Assembly (NCBI RefSeq): GCF_000337135.1
Contig: NZ_AOIN01000067.1
Span: 67,443 to 131,442, forward strand
Direction: 5' to 3'
DNA length: 64,000 nt
Source of the DNA: Natrialba chahannaoensis JCM 10990
Lineage (GTDB): Archaea > Halobacteriota > Halobacteria > Halobacteriales > Natrialbaceae
The notes below the pieces were generated by a model. It saw only the letters and a program-made list of their open reading frames with translations, did no database searches and was not told the origin of the DNA. Positions within the stretch are counted from its first letter, which is position 1. Each line of letters begins with the position of its first letter. Positions 53,505-61,439 of the stretch are shown here, piece after piece. Made by a program: the position numbers and the translations under genes.

Positions 53505-53840
53505 ATCCGACGGGTCGCTTGCACCGGTTGTAGTTATCCGGCTTGTAACCGAATTGAATGGTACACTATCACAGTCTTACCGTCTGGAAATCGGTCGATC
53601 ACTCCCATGCTATCGACTCTCTTTCGAGGCGTTCGTCCGGCGCTCCTGAAGCCCGCGTAAACAGGTCATAATCGCACGACTGAATCGGGGCCATCCACCA
53701 GGATACCGTTCCGAGTAGCCGTCGGAAAACGGGGAGTTATCAGCTCGTATCGAACCGTTATTCGTCGCCTTCCCACAACCGCTGACCGGTCTGTTCGAGG
53801 GGACACTGGGCCCCCTTCTCGGCCGCCGCTACTGGCCACC
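53505..53840. other. Intergenic stretch without recognised gene
   Basis: The gap between the zinc-ribbon gene and the end of the oxidoreductase holds only short frames without family features. Confidence 0.5.
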
Positions 53841-54881
53841 CTACTCGAGTCCGACCGAGACTCGCTCGCCGGTTCGGGCGGCCTCGTAGGCTGCCTCAGT
53901 CAGGGCGGTTACCCGGAGTGCATCGCGGGCGGTCGCCGGCGGTTCGTGCTCGGGTCCGCCACGAATGCTCTCGACGAAGGCATCGGCGCGGGTTTGTTCT
54001 CGCCGGTGGTCGATGTAAGGGACGCGTTCGCTTGCGTCGGTCTCAATTTCGAAGATATCGCGCGAGCCCCACTGGGTGCCCTCGATGTAGAGTGCGCCGT
54101 CGTCATCCCAGCAGTGGATGTGTTCGCGGGTCGTGGGAAGATCGCCGTGGAGCGAGACTGTTCCCGTCGCGCCGTTCTCGAACCGGATGTCTAGGTGTGC
54201 ACGGCTGTCGACTCGCTGTTCGACATCGTGAAAGTCCATGCTCGCGGCGACGGAGGTCGGCTCGAGTCCGGTCGTCCAGAGGATGCCGTCGAGGACGTGA
54301 CTCCCCGTATCATAGAGGAAGCCGCCGCCCGAGAGTGCTGGATCGAGCCGCCACGTTTCCTGCGAGTCCGCGATCCAGTCCTGGGTGATCGAGGCCGTCA
54401 CCCACCGCGGCGGCCCCGAGTCGAAGCGATCCCGTGCCAATTGAAACGCGGTCTGGAGGTGGCGCTGATAGCCGACCATCAGGGTCAGGTCGGTGTGCGC
54501 CGATCGCTCGACGAGATCGCGAGCGTGTTCGCGTTCCGTCGTCAGCGGCTTATCGCAGTAGACGTGCAGGTCGGACTCGAGTGCGGCGACGACCTGCTCG
54601 TAGTGGAGCGTGTGGGGTGTGGCGATGAGGACGGCATTGAGTTTGCCGTTCGCATTAGCGAGCATCGACTCGTACTCGGTGTATCGCCGTTCGGGTGGAA
54701 CACCGAACTCGTCGCCGAGGGACTCGAGTTGATCGGGATCGAGATCACAGACGGCTTCGATGGTGGCGTCGGCGTGGCGGTGGAGTTGCCCGCCGACCGT
54801 GGTGCCGATGTAGCCGAGGCCGACGATACCGACGCGGATCGGTGTTGAAGTCGATTCGGGTGGGGATAGGCTAGCACACAT
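53841..54881 (-). CDS. Gfo/Idh/MocA-family oxidoreductase
   Basis: A 346-residue NAD(P)-dependent dehydrogenase, probably acting on a sugar or inositol. The Rossmann motif is V-G-I-V-G-L-G-Y-I-G, the conserved catalytic Lys lies in Y-C-D-K-P-L, and the substrate domain has G-G-G-F-L-Y-D-T-G-S-H-V-L-D with the catalytic His. It stands alone, so the substrate is unknown. I chose the ATG at 54881; a Met seven codons upstream is also possible. Confidence 0.88.
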   Translation of the reverse strand: MCASLSPPESTSTPIRVGIVGLGYIGTTVGGQLHRHADATIEAVCDLDPDQLESLGDEFGVPPERRYTEYESMLANANGKLNAVLIATPHTLHYEQVVAALESDLHVYCDKPLTTEREHARDLVERSAHTDLTLMVGYQRHLQTAFQLARDRFDSGPPRWVTASITQDWIADSQETWRLDPALSGGGFLYDTGSHVLDGILWTTGLEPTSVAASMDFHDVEQRVDSRAHLDIRFENGATGTVSLHGDLPTTREHIHCWDDDGALYIEGTQWGSRDIFEIETDASERVPYIDHRREQTRADAFVESIRGGPEHEPPATARDALRVTALTEAAYEAARTGERVSVGLE

Positions 54882-54902
54882 AGACCGGGACACGCGGTCC
54901 AC

Positions 54903-55548
54903 GGGTATCGATCTGACGGCGACTTCGGTGCCTATCGCGGCGGTAGGCAGTGAAATACGTCCAACAGGCGGGCCGTACTGCTATCCGACCGCCGGGAACC
55001 ACTCTGTGCTGCGATTTTAGACCCTACTCGAGTGATACGGTCCTCACGAGGGTGCGTAGAGAACTGGCGGTGAATTCGACTGTAGTGGATCGATACGCCC
55101 GCCGTATTCTACTCCTGTTGCAGGTTTGCACACACTACGATCCACCAACTCTGTTCATAACAAAGGGGAACACCGTCCTCTGACTCACGTGCGGGGATAA
55201 CACGCCCCGCCGGGTACGCGCTTGGCCCAGACACGACGCGCTGACAGCCGATTGCGTGCGTTCGTGCCCGGATCGCTCGGAAGTGGACTCGCCCCCGCTT
55301 CGAGTTAGCTCATGTCTCTCACGCCCGGGCGGGCTCCCGCCCCCGTTCGGGTATACGTGCTGTCTGTCGGTCGCCGCCCGCCGTTCCGACGGCGGCGCTG
55401 GCGGCGGCTTTCACGGCAGTGACAGTAGTGTTGCAGTATCCTGTCCCAGCCGCACCGCTCGTTTCTCAGAACAGATACACACGCTGTGAGCTATTGAACC
55501 GAAAGAACGGCTAACGGGTCAGAACTGAACCAAGAACGCCCTGTCGTA
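54903..55548. other. GC-rich non-coding stretch with hairpins
   Basis: The largest gene-free gap in the second half of the window. From about 55190 to 55420 it is very GC-rich with stable stems such as GGGCGGGC/GCCCGCCC-like arms near 55325 and CGCCGT/ACGGCG near 55385. I cannot fit it to tRNA, SRP RNA or RNase P RNA, whose conserved boxes are absent. The rest is featureless. Confidence 0.4.
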
Positions 55549-56610
55549 TCAGAACTCCGTAACAACCGGAATCCCGACCGTCTCGTAGTTGTCCATCGAG
55601 GCCAACGTCTCGGGGACCTCCTCGAGTGACAACGTCTCGCCGATAATCTTGCTCGGCTCGAGTGTCCCCTCCCCGATCAGCTTGAACAGTTCCTCGTAGC
55701 GAACGAGCGGCATGCCGAACGAGCCGTGGAAGTCGAGTTCCCGCATCGTCATCACGTCGACGGGGAGCTCGATCTGTCCTTCTTCTTCGCCGGTTGTGAG
55801 GCCGACCTGGACGTGCGTACCACGGGTGCCGAGGCTGCCGATCGAGTTCTGGCAGGTCTCGGCGATACCGAGCGCGTCGATCGAGACGTCTGCGCCGCCG
55901 CCGGCGAGCGCCTTGACCTCTTGAGCCGTGGTGCCCGCCTCGGCTGCGTTGACCGTTGCGGACGCGCCGAGTTCGCGGGCACGCTCGAGTTTGTCCTCGC
56001 GAACGTCGACTGCGATCGGATGTGCGCCCAGTGCGTCGGCGATGTGGATCGCCGAGAGGCCGACGCCGCCACAGCCGTGGACCGCGACCCAGTCACCGGG
56101 CCGGAGCTCTGCGCGGTCCGCCAGCGCGTGGTAGGCGGTCATGAACCGGCAGCCGAGGCCGGCCATCTCGGCAAAGTCGAGGCTATCGGGGAGCTTCACG
56201 CAGTTGTAGTCTGCTTCGCGGACCGGAAACGCCTCGGCGAACGCACCTGGTGCGATGCTCGACAGTCCGAGCGGGATCACCGTCTCGCAGTTGTTCGCGC
56301 GCCCCTCGCGACAGTGTGAACAGGTACCGTCACCGAGGTGGAACGGCACTGCAACGCGGTCGCCTTCCTGTAGCGTCTCGACATCCTCACCGACCGCGGA
56401 GACGATGCCCGCGGGTTCGTGGCCGAGAATCTGGCCCTCCGGAACCGAGGCACCGATCCAGCTCCAGTCGCCCTGCCAGGCGTGCCAGTCGCTCCGGCAG
56501 ATCCCACAGGCTTCGGTTTCGACGATCACCTGATCGGGTTCCGGTTCAGGATAGTCAACGTCTTTGACCGCGAGCGGTTCACCGTGTTCCTCGAGTACTG
56601 CTGCTCGCAT
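55549..56610 (-). CDS. Zinc-dependent alcohol dehydrogenase (MDR family)
   Basis: A 353-residue medium-chain dehydrogenase. The catalytic zinc ligands are in A-C-G-I-C-R-S-D-W and G-H-E-P-A-G. Of the structural-zinc Cys, C-S-H-C and the Cys of N-N-C-E are present. The NAD-binding motif is H-G-C-G-G-V-G-L-S. It probably interconverts an alcohol and aldehyde. The ATG at 56610 is about 30 bases after a TTTTATA TATA box, so the mRNA has almost no leader. An upstream Met would lie inside the promoter. Confidence 0.9.
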   Translation of the reverse strand: MRAAVLEEHGEPLAVKDVDYPEPEPDQVIVETEACGICRSDWHAWQGDWSWIGASVPEGQILGHEPAGIVSAVGEDVETLQEGDRVAVPFHLGDGTCSHCREGRANNCETVIPLGLSSIAPGAFAEAFPVREADYNCVKLPDSLDFAEMAGLGCRFMTAYHALADRAELRPGDWVAVHGCGGVGLSAIHIADALGAHPIAVDVREDKLERARELGASATVNAAEAGTTAQEVKALAGGGADVSIDALGIAETCQNSIGSLGTRGTHVQVGLTTGEEEGQIELPVDVMTMRELDFHGSFGMPLVRYEELFKLIGEGTLEPSKIIGETLSLEEVPETLASMDNYETVGIPVVTEF

Positions 56611-56708
56611 ATCTTCTTGATTCCTGTCCAACATATAAAAGTATGACAGTTGGGCGCAGGTGTCACGGTCGGCGATACACACATCCCGCCACGGTTCGAA
56701 TCACGTCT

Positions 56709-57374
56709 GTGACGCACCCAGACGCGCCAGTCACACGGCAGTTGGCAGCCGTTGCAAGTGAATCACAGCACCCACCGGAAGCGCAGACGGCAACGTTCGG
56801 CATGGGCTGTTTCTGGGGCCCCGACGCCAGATTCGGCGCGATGGAAGGCGTCGTTCGAACACGGGTCGGCTATGCCGGCGGCACCACACCGAATCCGAGC
56901 TATTACTCCCTTGGCGATCACACCGAAGTCATCCAACTCGAGTTCGACCCGGAAACGCTCTCGTACGAGGAGCTGCTCGAGGTGTTCTGGGCGAACCACA
57001 CCTGGCAATCCTCGTCCCGAAAGCGACAGTATCGCGGCGTTGTCCTCGCACACACTGACGAGCAGTACGAGACTGCCCAGCGCACGAAAGACGACCTCGC
57101 CGAGCGAACCGGTGCGACAGTGGTATCGGAGATTGAGGTACTGGAGTCCATCACGCTCGCGGAGGACTATCACCAGAAGTACGAACTTCGGTCGACGCCG
57201 GTCGCTGGCGACGAACTTGCCGACCGATACGGTGACGAGTTCGTCGACTCGACAGTCGTTGCCCGGCTCAACGGCTTTGTTGCCGGCCACGGAACCGAAG
57301 AGCAGCGTCGTCGTGCACTCGCAGCACTGGACGTCCCGGCGACGGTTGTCGCTGAACTTCGGCGGCGGTTCTGA
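56709..57374 (+). CDS. msrA: Peptide methionine sulfoxide reductase MsrA
   Basis: A 221-residue repair enzyme that reduces methionine-S-sulfoxide in proteins. The active-site motif is G-M-G-C-F-W-G-P-D near residue 32, and T-R-V-G-Y-A-G-G and D-H-T-E-V-I-Q-L-E-F follow. Phe of the usual G-C-F-W-G is kept. The C-terminal 60 residues contain no resolving Cys pair, so recycling needs another thiol. I chose the GTG at 56709, because codons before it are not protein-like. It is divergent from the alcohol dehydrogenase. Confidence 0.93.
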   Translation: MTHPDAPVTRQLAAVASESQHPPEAQTATFGMGCFWGPDARFGAMEGVVRTRVGYAGGTTPNPSYYSLGDHTEVIQLEFDPETLSYEELLEVFWANHTWQSSSRKRQYRGVVLAHTDEQYETAQRTKDDLAERTGATVVSEIEVLESITLAEDYHQKYELRSTPVAGDELADRYGDEFVDSTVVARLNGFVAGHGTEEQRRRALAALDVPATVVAELRRRF

Positions 57375-57459
57375 TCGGCTGGAAGGAAGATCTCCTGACC
57401 GCGTTGTCAGGCGAGCAATTATACAACGTCCGGGTGTAGGTAGGTAACGAGTCAGGCCT

Positions 57460-57612
57460 ATGTCCACACTCTGTGCGAACTGCGGCGACGACAGTCTGCC
57501 GGTACAGTGGTGTCACGTCTACCTCTCGACGGACGAGGTCGTCGAGGTCGAACTCTGTGAGGGGTGTCGGTACAGATTCGTTACTGCAGAGTGGGTCGAG
57601 GCCGTCGTCTAA
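57460..57612 (+). CDS. 50-residue zinc-finger microprotein
   Basis: A complete frame with ATG at 57460, too short for most gene finders. It has L-C-A-N-C-G-D-D near the N-terminus and L-C-E-G-C-R-Y-R 28 residues later, a four-Cys zinc site, and ends F-V-T-A-E-W-V-E-A-V-V. Its stop is four bases before the next gene, so the two are probably translated from one message. Confidence 0.65.
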   Translation: MSTLCANCGDDSLPVQWCHVYLSTDEVVEVELCEGCRYRFVTAEWVEAVV

Positions 57613-57616
57613 GCCA

Positions 57617-58018
57617 ATGTCAGCGCCATCACGCTACAAACTGGTCGGTGTCTACGTCTCACAGCCGGTGTTCGAGGCGCTCGCAGACTACCTCCACGAC
57701 GAGGCTGGCGTCGTGGATCTCGAGACGTACTTCGACCCGACCGCCGATTCCGTCCCACAGGGAGACCCCGGTGCCGACGCGACCGCCGACCTCGTGACGG
57801 CGGTTGTCGACGAGTTTGCAGCGCTCTACGACGACGCGTCGTTCGATGTGGCCGCCACCGTCGAACCAGATTCGTTCGTTCTCACACACCTGGCCGCGCC
57901 ACCCCAGACGGCTGCGAGCGTTCGGGAGCGGTTTCAGGCCGCTGCGACGATTCAGGAGACGGATCACCGTGAGGTTCACACGGCGATTCTGGCTGCGTAC
58001 TTCGACGTGGCACCGTAA
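57617..58018 (+). CDS. Hypothetical protein cotranscribed with a zinc microprotein
   Basis: A 133-residue acidic protein. It begins Y-K-L-V-G-V-Y-V-S-Q-P-V-F-E-A-L and has a mixed alpha/beta look, ending I-L-A-A-Y-F-D-V-A-P. No motif is recognised. The four-base gap to the zinc-finger gene suggests a functional pair. The ATG at 57617 is preferred since the upstream frame is Ser/Arg-rich. Confidence 0.65.
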   Translation: MSAPSRYKLVGVYVSQPVFEALADYLHDEAGVVDLETYFDPTADSVPQGDPGADATADLVTAVVDEFAALYDDASFDVAATVEPDSFVLTHLAAPPQTAASVRERFQAAATIQETDHREVHTAILAAYFDVAP

Positions 58019-58122
58019 GAATCAGCACTAGAGCCAGAACCAAGCCAGAGCTATTGTGACTCTCGTCCCCGTCCCCGCCTCTATTTCCATTTCCATTTCC
58101 ATCTCCGTCTCAGCCACCATCT

Positions 58123-58584
58123 CTACTCGGCATCCTCGCCTGGGTTCCGCCGCTCGATCATCCCCAGTCCGATCCAGGAGATGACGACCTCGTCGTGCTG
58201 GTTGATCCCCTCCAGTCGGCTGTCAACGTACCCTCGTTTCGGGTCGCTCTCGGAGACTCGCTTGTCGATCACTTCCGTTCGAATCGAGAGCGTATCGCCC
58301 GGTTTGACCGGCCGCTTCCAGCGTAGTTCGTCGATGCCGCGGGCACCCATACTCGCCCGGTCGTCGATCGGTCCGTCGACGAGCAGCCGCATACACATCG
58401 ACGCCGTGTGCCAGCCCGAAGCGACCAGTTCGCCGAACGCAGACTCCGTCGCCGCTTCCGTGTCGATGTGAAACGGCTGCGGGTCATAAGTGTCGGCGAA
58501 GTCGATAATTTCCGCTTCGGTCACGTGATACTCGCCGAACTCCATCGTGTCTCCGATTTCGATGTCCTCGTAGTACTTCATCAC
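58123..58584 (-). CDS. MaoC-family dehydratase
   Basis: A 153-residue hot-dog fold protein. M-K-Y-Y-E-D-I-E-I-G-D at the start and D-F-A-D-T-Y-D-P-Q-P-F-H-I-D-T near residue 30 carry the hydratase catalytic Asp and His. G-W-H-T-A-S and K-P-G-D-T-L-S-I follow. It probably hydrates enoyl-CoA in fatty or branched acid metabolism. It stands alone. Confidence 0.9.
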   Translation of the reverse strand: MMKYYEDIEIGDTMEFGEYHVTEAEIIDFADTYDPQPFHIDTEAATESAFGELVASGWHTASMCMRLLVDGPIDDRASMGARGIDELRWKRPVKPGDTLSIRTEVIDKRVSESDPKRGYVDSRLEGINQHDEVVISWIGLGMIERRNPGEDAE

Positions 58585-58669
58585 CTACTACTGGCTCACA
58601 GACGACAAAGAGGGTACGGGACGCGGAACAAACTGGTCTGAATTGGTGTGCGCCAAATCAGCACCGTCC

Positions 58670-58936
58670 TCAAATATACTCGCCCTCGCACTCGTACACC
58701 GACGGATCGGCCCTGAACGTTTCCGCGACCGTCTCGAGTGCGACGAACTCCGCGCGTTCGTGGCTTTTGACGTAGCGGATGAACTCCTCGAACAGCGTGA
58801 GCAGTCGCAGAACGCCCTCGCTGCCGGCCGAGAGGCCGCGCGAGAGGTCCGCTAGTGAGTCTTCGCCACCGTAAGAACCGAGCCAACCGGCGACGCAGTC
58901 CGTGTCGACGCCGATGGCAACGTCAATATCTCCCAT
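58670..58936 (-). pseudogene. Polysaccharide deacetylase collapsed by internal deletion
   Basis: An 88-codon frame. The first 45 residues ([20 protein letters not shown], then L-R-L-L-T-L-F) are the N-terminus of a haloarchaeal polysaccharide deacetylase. The last 40 ([16 protein letters not shown]) match the C-terminal helix and tail of the same family. About 200 residues in between, including the metal-binding His, are gone without loss of frame. It may still be translated but cannot be an active enzyme. Confidence 0.65.
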
Positions 58937-59027
58937 CGTCACTGGGACGGGCACCGTCGACCGACAAAGAAGTGTTCTCCGACCGGATGACTGTGTTACA
59001 ATCTGATTGGTTGGTCTTGCTGGTGGC

Positions 59028-59168
59028 TCAGACCGCCTGCAGATCGTGGATACTCACCCAGTGGCTTCCGTACTTCGCTTCGTGTTCTCGTGCGGCGCTG
59101 CTGGCTTCGACCCAGTCGGCGAGCTCCTGGTCGAAATCACAGCTGTCACAGCGGACCTGGTATGACAT
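59028..59168 (-). CDS. 46-residue small haloarchaeal protein with CxxC
   Basis: A complete short frame from ATG at 59168: [13 protein letters not shown], then [14 protein letters not shown] and a hydrophobic end. C-x2-C with the later His pair can make a zinc site. Small proteins with H-x-x-x-x-G-x-x-H are frequent in haloarchaea. Function unknown. Confidence 0.6.
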   Translation of the reverse strand: MSYQVRCDSCDFDQELADWVEASSAAREHEAKYGSHWVSIHDLQAV

Positions 59169-59513
59169 GGTTTATCATTCATCACGGGCCTCCTTAAGCC
59201 TTCGTCGGCTATTGGTTGGAAGTGTTATTCCGCACCGAGCGTCTCTAGTACCGGTGATTCCCATGGCAGTTGCCGCATCCACAGCGCCGAGTCAACGATG
59301 ACGCGTTCGGACCCCTCCAGCAACTCGGCGTCGTCGGACGCCAGCCGTTCTGACCGGCTGCTGCACACGCCGCTCACGACTACCGATCATGACTTTTTCG
59401 AAAAAACGCCCGCAACGCAAACCGCATTTCGGTCGATCACGATCTTGTGTCACTTCCTACTACAAGCTACCTCGGCTACTCGCTCGTAGCTGAACTCGAA
59501 GCAGGTCGTCTGC
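59169..59513. other. Intergenic stretch without recognised gene
   Basis: Short frames here are Ser/Thr-rich without family features. I see no RNA gene or repeat. Confidence 0.5.
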
Positions 59514-60041
59514 TCAGCCGTGCACAGCCCGGTCGTCGACTGGCTCGTCAGCCAGCAGCGCGTCCAACTTCTCGAAACTCTGGTCGTACCCCTCGGCCAT
59601 CCCATCTATATGTTCGGCAATCTCCGGCGTTGCCCGCACCACACTGGCTTCTACGACTAGTTCGGTCTCGTCGCCGCCTCGCTCCTCGAAAGTCACGACC
59701 GTGTCGACCTCAAGTTGGGGCTCGCCGTCCTCGTCGTGGAACGCCATGCTGGTGTACTCGAGTCGACTCGGCTCGTCGATGGCGCGGTAGACACCTTCGT
59801 CGGGATAAACCGTTCCGTCCGGTGCCTCCATGTCGATCCGGAACGTGCCCCCGGGTCGCAGGTCGACCTCGCAGTTAGGGACGGTGAAGCCGGTTGGCCC
59901 CCACCACTGCTCGAGTTGGTCGGGTTCGGTCCACGCGGCGAACACGCGGTCTCGGGGGGCGTCGAACGTTCGGTGGATGGTCGTATCGTAGTCGCTGGGG
60001 TCGAATTCTGACTCGGATTCGGCAGTTGTTTCGTCAGTCAT
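59514..60041 (-). CDS. SRPBCC/AHSA1-domain protein
   Basis: A 175-residue START-like fold protein: I-H-R-T-F-D-A-P-R-D-R-V-F-A-A-W-T-E-P-D then W-W-G-P-T-G-F. The family binds hydrophobic ligands or acts as a chaperone-activator-like domain. It overlaps the ArsR regulator gene by eight bases, the very common ArsR-SRPBCC pairing in which the regulator controls its partner. Confidence 0.92.
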   Translation of the reverse strand: MTDETTAESESEFDPSDYDTTIHRTFDAPRDRVFAAWTEPDQLEQWWGPTGFTVPNCEVDLRPGGTFRIDMEAPDGTVYPDEGVYRAIDEPSRLEYTSMAFHDEDGEPQLEVDTVVTFEERGGDETELVVEASVVRATPEIAEHIDGMAEGYDQSFEKLDALLADEPVDDRAVHG

Positions 60042-60375
60042 TGGTCTCGTGCTCCAGATGGTCAGCCAACGCGTCCAGCCGATCCTCCCAGAAGACGCGG
60101 TACTGCGTCAGCCAGCTGAACGCAACGCTCAGCGGGGCTGCCTCCAGATGACACTGCCGCACGCGTCCGTCCTGTTCGACCTCGATCAGCCCGGCGTCTG
60201 CGAGCACTTGCAGGTGCTTCGACACCGCAGCCAGCGACATATCGTGTGGCTCGGCGAGTTCGGTGACGTTCGCCGGCCCGGTGGCAAGCTCTTCTATGAG
60301 CGCCCGTCGCGTCGGATTCGACAGCGCCTGAAAGATCGCGTCGAGCTGGTCATCGTCCACTCGTTGGGTAACCAT
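60034..60375 (-). CDS. ArsR-family transcriptional regulator
   Basis: A 113-residue winged helix: I-F-Q-A-L-S-N-P-T-R-R-A-L-I-E-E-L, then the recognition helix M-S-L-A-A-V-S-K-H-L-Q-V-L. The metal-binding Cys pair of arsenic or zinc sensors is absent, so the signal is probably something else. It precedes and overlaps the SRPBCC gene in one operon. A repeated 11-base motif in front of it may be its operator. Confidence 0.92.
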   Translation of the reverse strand: MVTQRVDDDQLDAIFQALSNPTRRALIEELATGPANVTELAEPHDMSLAAVSKHLQVLADAGLIEVEQDGRVRQCHLEAAPLSVAFSWLTQYRVFWEDRLDALADHLEHETND

Positions 60376-60414
60376 CTAGTTGAGTACTCGTCGCGCAGAC
60401 AGTTAACCATTTAG
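60369..60414 (-). promoter_or_regulatory. Repeated motif at the ArsR promoter/start
   Basis: TAACCATCTAG (60369-60379, covering the start codon) and TAACCATTTAG (60404-60414) are near-identical direct repeats 35 bases apart. Their placement over the promoter and start would suit autoregulation of a leaderless message. Confidence 0.35.
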
Positions 60415-60537
60415 TTTAATATTGTGACCGTCGTCGACACTGTCTGTACTGCTGTTTTGATCGATTCTTGCTGCGCATCGGTCCGCCGTTTTCGATCCTG
60501 TTTTGGGACGATCCCCACCAGCGAACTCGGTTCCGTT

Positions 60538-60831
60538 TCACGGCATCGACTCGAGTACCTCCCGCGTCGCGTCCCGGTCGAACGCCCGGAGGGTCTCCGA
60601 ACTCACGTTTCCGGCTTCGGTGACGGAGAGGACGGCCTGTGCAGCCGTTTCGTCATCCGGGAACTCGCTGATCGTGATGGTATCGTACTGGCCCATCAGC
60701 ATGTAGAAGGACTTGAGTTCCCCGCCGAGGTCTTCGAACTGCTCTTCGATGCGGTCGATACGATCAGGGCTGTCCCGAATCGATGCCGCGCCTTGCTCTG
60801 TGAACTGCCACAGGGTGATGTATGGTGGCAT
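60538..60831 (-). CDS. GYD-domain protein
   Basis: A 97-residue protein of the GYD family: Y-I-T-L-W-Q-F-T-E-Q-G then L-K-S-F-Y-M-L-M-G-Q-Y-D-T-I-T-I, with the family G-x-Y-D motif at G-Q-Y-D. It has the ferredoxin-like fold of dimeric alpha-beta barrel proteins. Function unknown. The ATG at 60831 fits the family length. Confidence 0.88.
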   Translation of the reverse strand: MPPYITLWQFTEQGAASIRDSPDRIDRIEEQFEDLGGELKSFYMLMGQYDTITISEFPDDETAAQAVLSVTEAGNVSSETLRAFDRDATREVLESMP

Positions 60832-61003
60832 GGCAGGGCAATCGCCACCGGCTGGTGTAATAAATTTCACAGGTGGTCGTAGTCTGCGAGCGAGTCGCTG
60901 CTGTGCGGTGGCCGGTCGGCCCAGTAGATGGACTGTGGGGCAGTTTACAGGGTCAGCGTTGAAGATCGGTGGGAGTAGTGCGGCGGGTACTCGAATGCAG
61001 TGC

Positions 61004-61089
61004 CTATAGTAGCCACTGCAAGTCAATGCACACCTGATCGCACGTCAGTTGTGCGACCAGTGTGTAAATAGTTGCAGTTGTTACTATAG
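61004..61089. mobile_element. Miniature inverted-repeat element, copy C (86 bp)
   Basis: The clearest copy: CTATAGTAGCCACTGCAAGT at the left and CTATAGTAACAACTGCAACT read from the right end. The arms continue to GATCGCAC / GGTCGCAC around a 7-base loop, so that the whole element is one long imperfect palindrome. It has no coding capacity. It lies between the GYD gene and the chemotaxis fusion gene. Confidence 0.75.
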
Positions 61090-61439
61090 TACGCGGTTTC
61101 GACAGCGAACAAGCGGGCAGATTTTGGATTGTACACCTTCTCCAAGCAGACACTCATCCGAATCCGATGTGATCGACTGAAACGAGATTGCAAGACAATC
61201 CTGAATCTCTATATGTGGACGGCGGCTGCAGAGAGAGTACGTGCGACCAACGAGACCACCAAACAGGCACCAGAAAACGAAAGAAAACGCAAAAGTTGGC
61301 CACTGTGCTGTGGAACTAACCGAATAGACTACGCGCTCAATCGACTACCCGAGCCGATTGTCTGCCATGTGGAACCATATAGTACTCGCTGATAAGAAGT
61401 TATTATCATAGTAAATATTACTGAGCGAGAGACTTACTG
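61090..61439. other. AT-richer intergenic stretch
   Basis: The 350 bases between copy C and the end of the transducer gene are poorer in GC than the surroundings. An 87-codon frame at 61129 has Lys/Arg/Cys-rich composition unlike the acidic proteins around it, and I do not take it as a gene. It ends in a run of A/T near 61390-61425, which may terminate transcription. Confidence 0.45.

Noticed and set aside
56685-56710. T-loop-like GGTTCGAATC sequence suggesting a tRNA
   Set aside because: No acceptor, D or anticodon stems can be built around it; it lies in the msrA promoter region.
61129-61392. 87-codon frame in the AT-richer gap
   Set aside because: Basic, Cys/Thr-rich composition unlike any gene in the window; no promoter or family feature.
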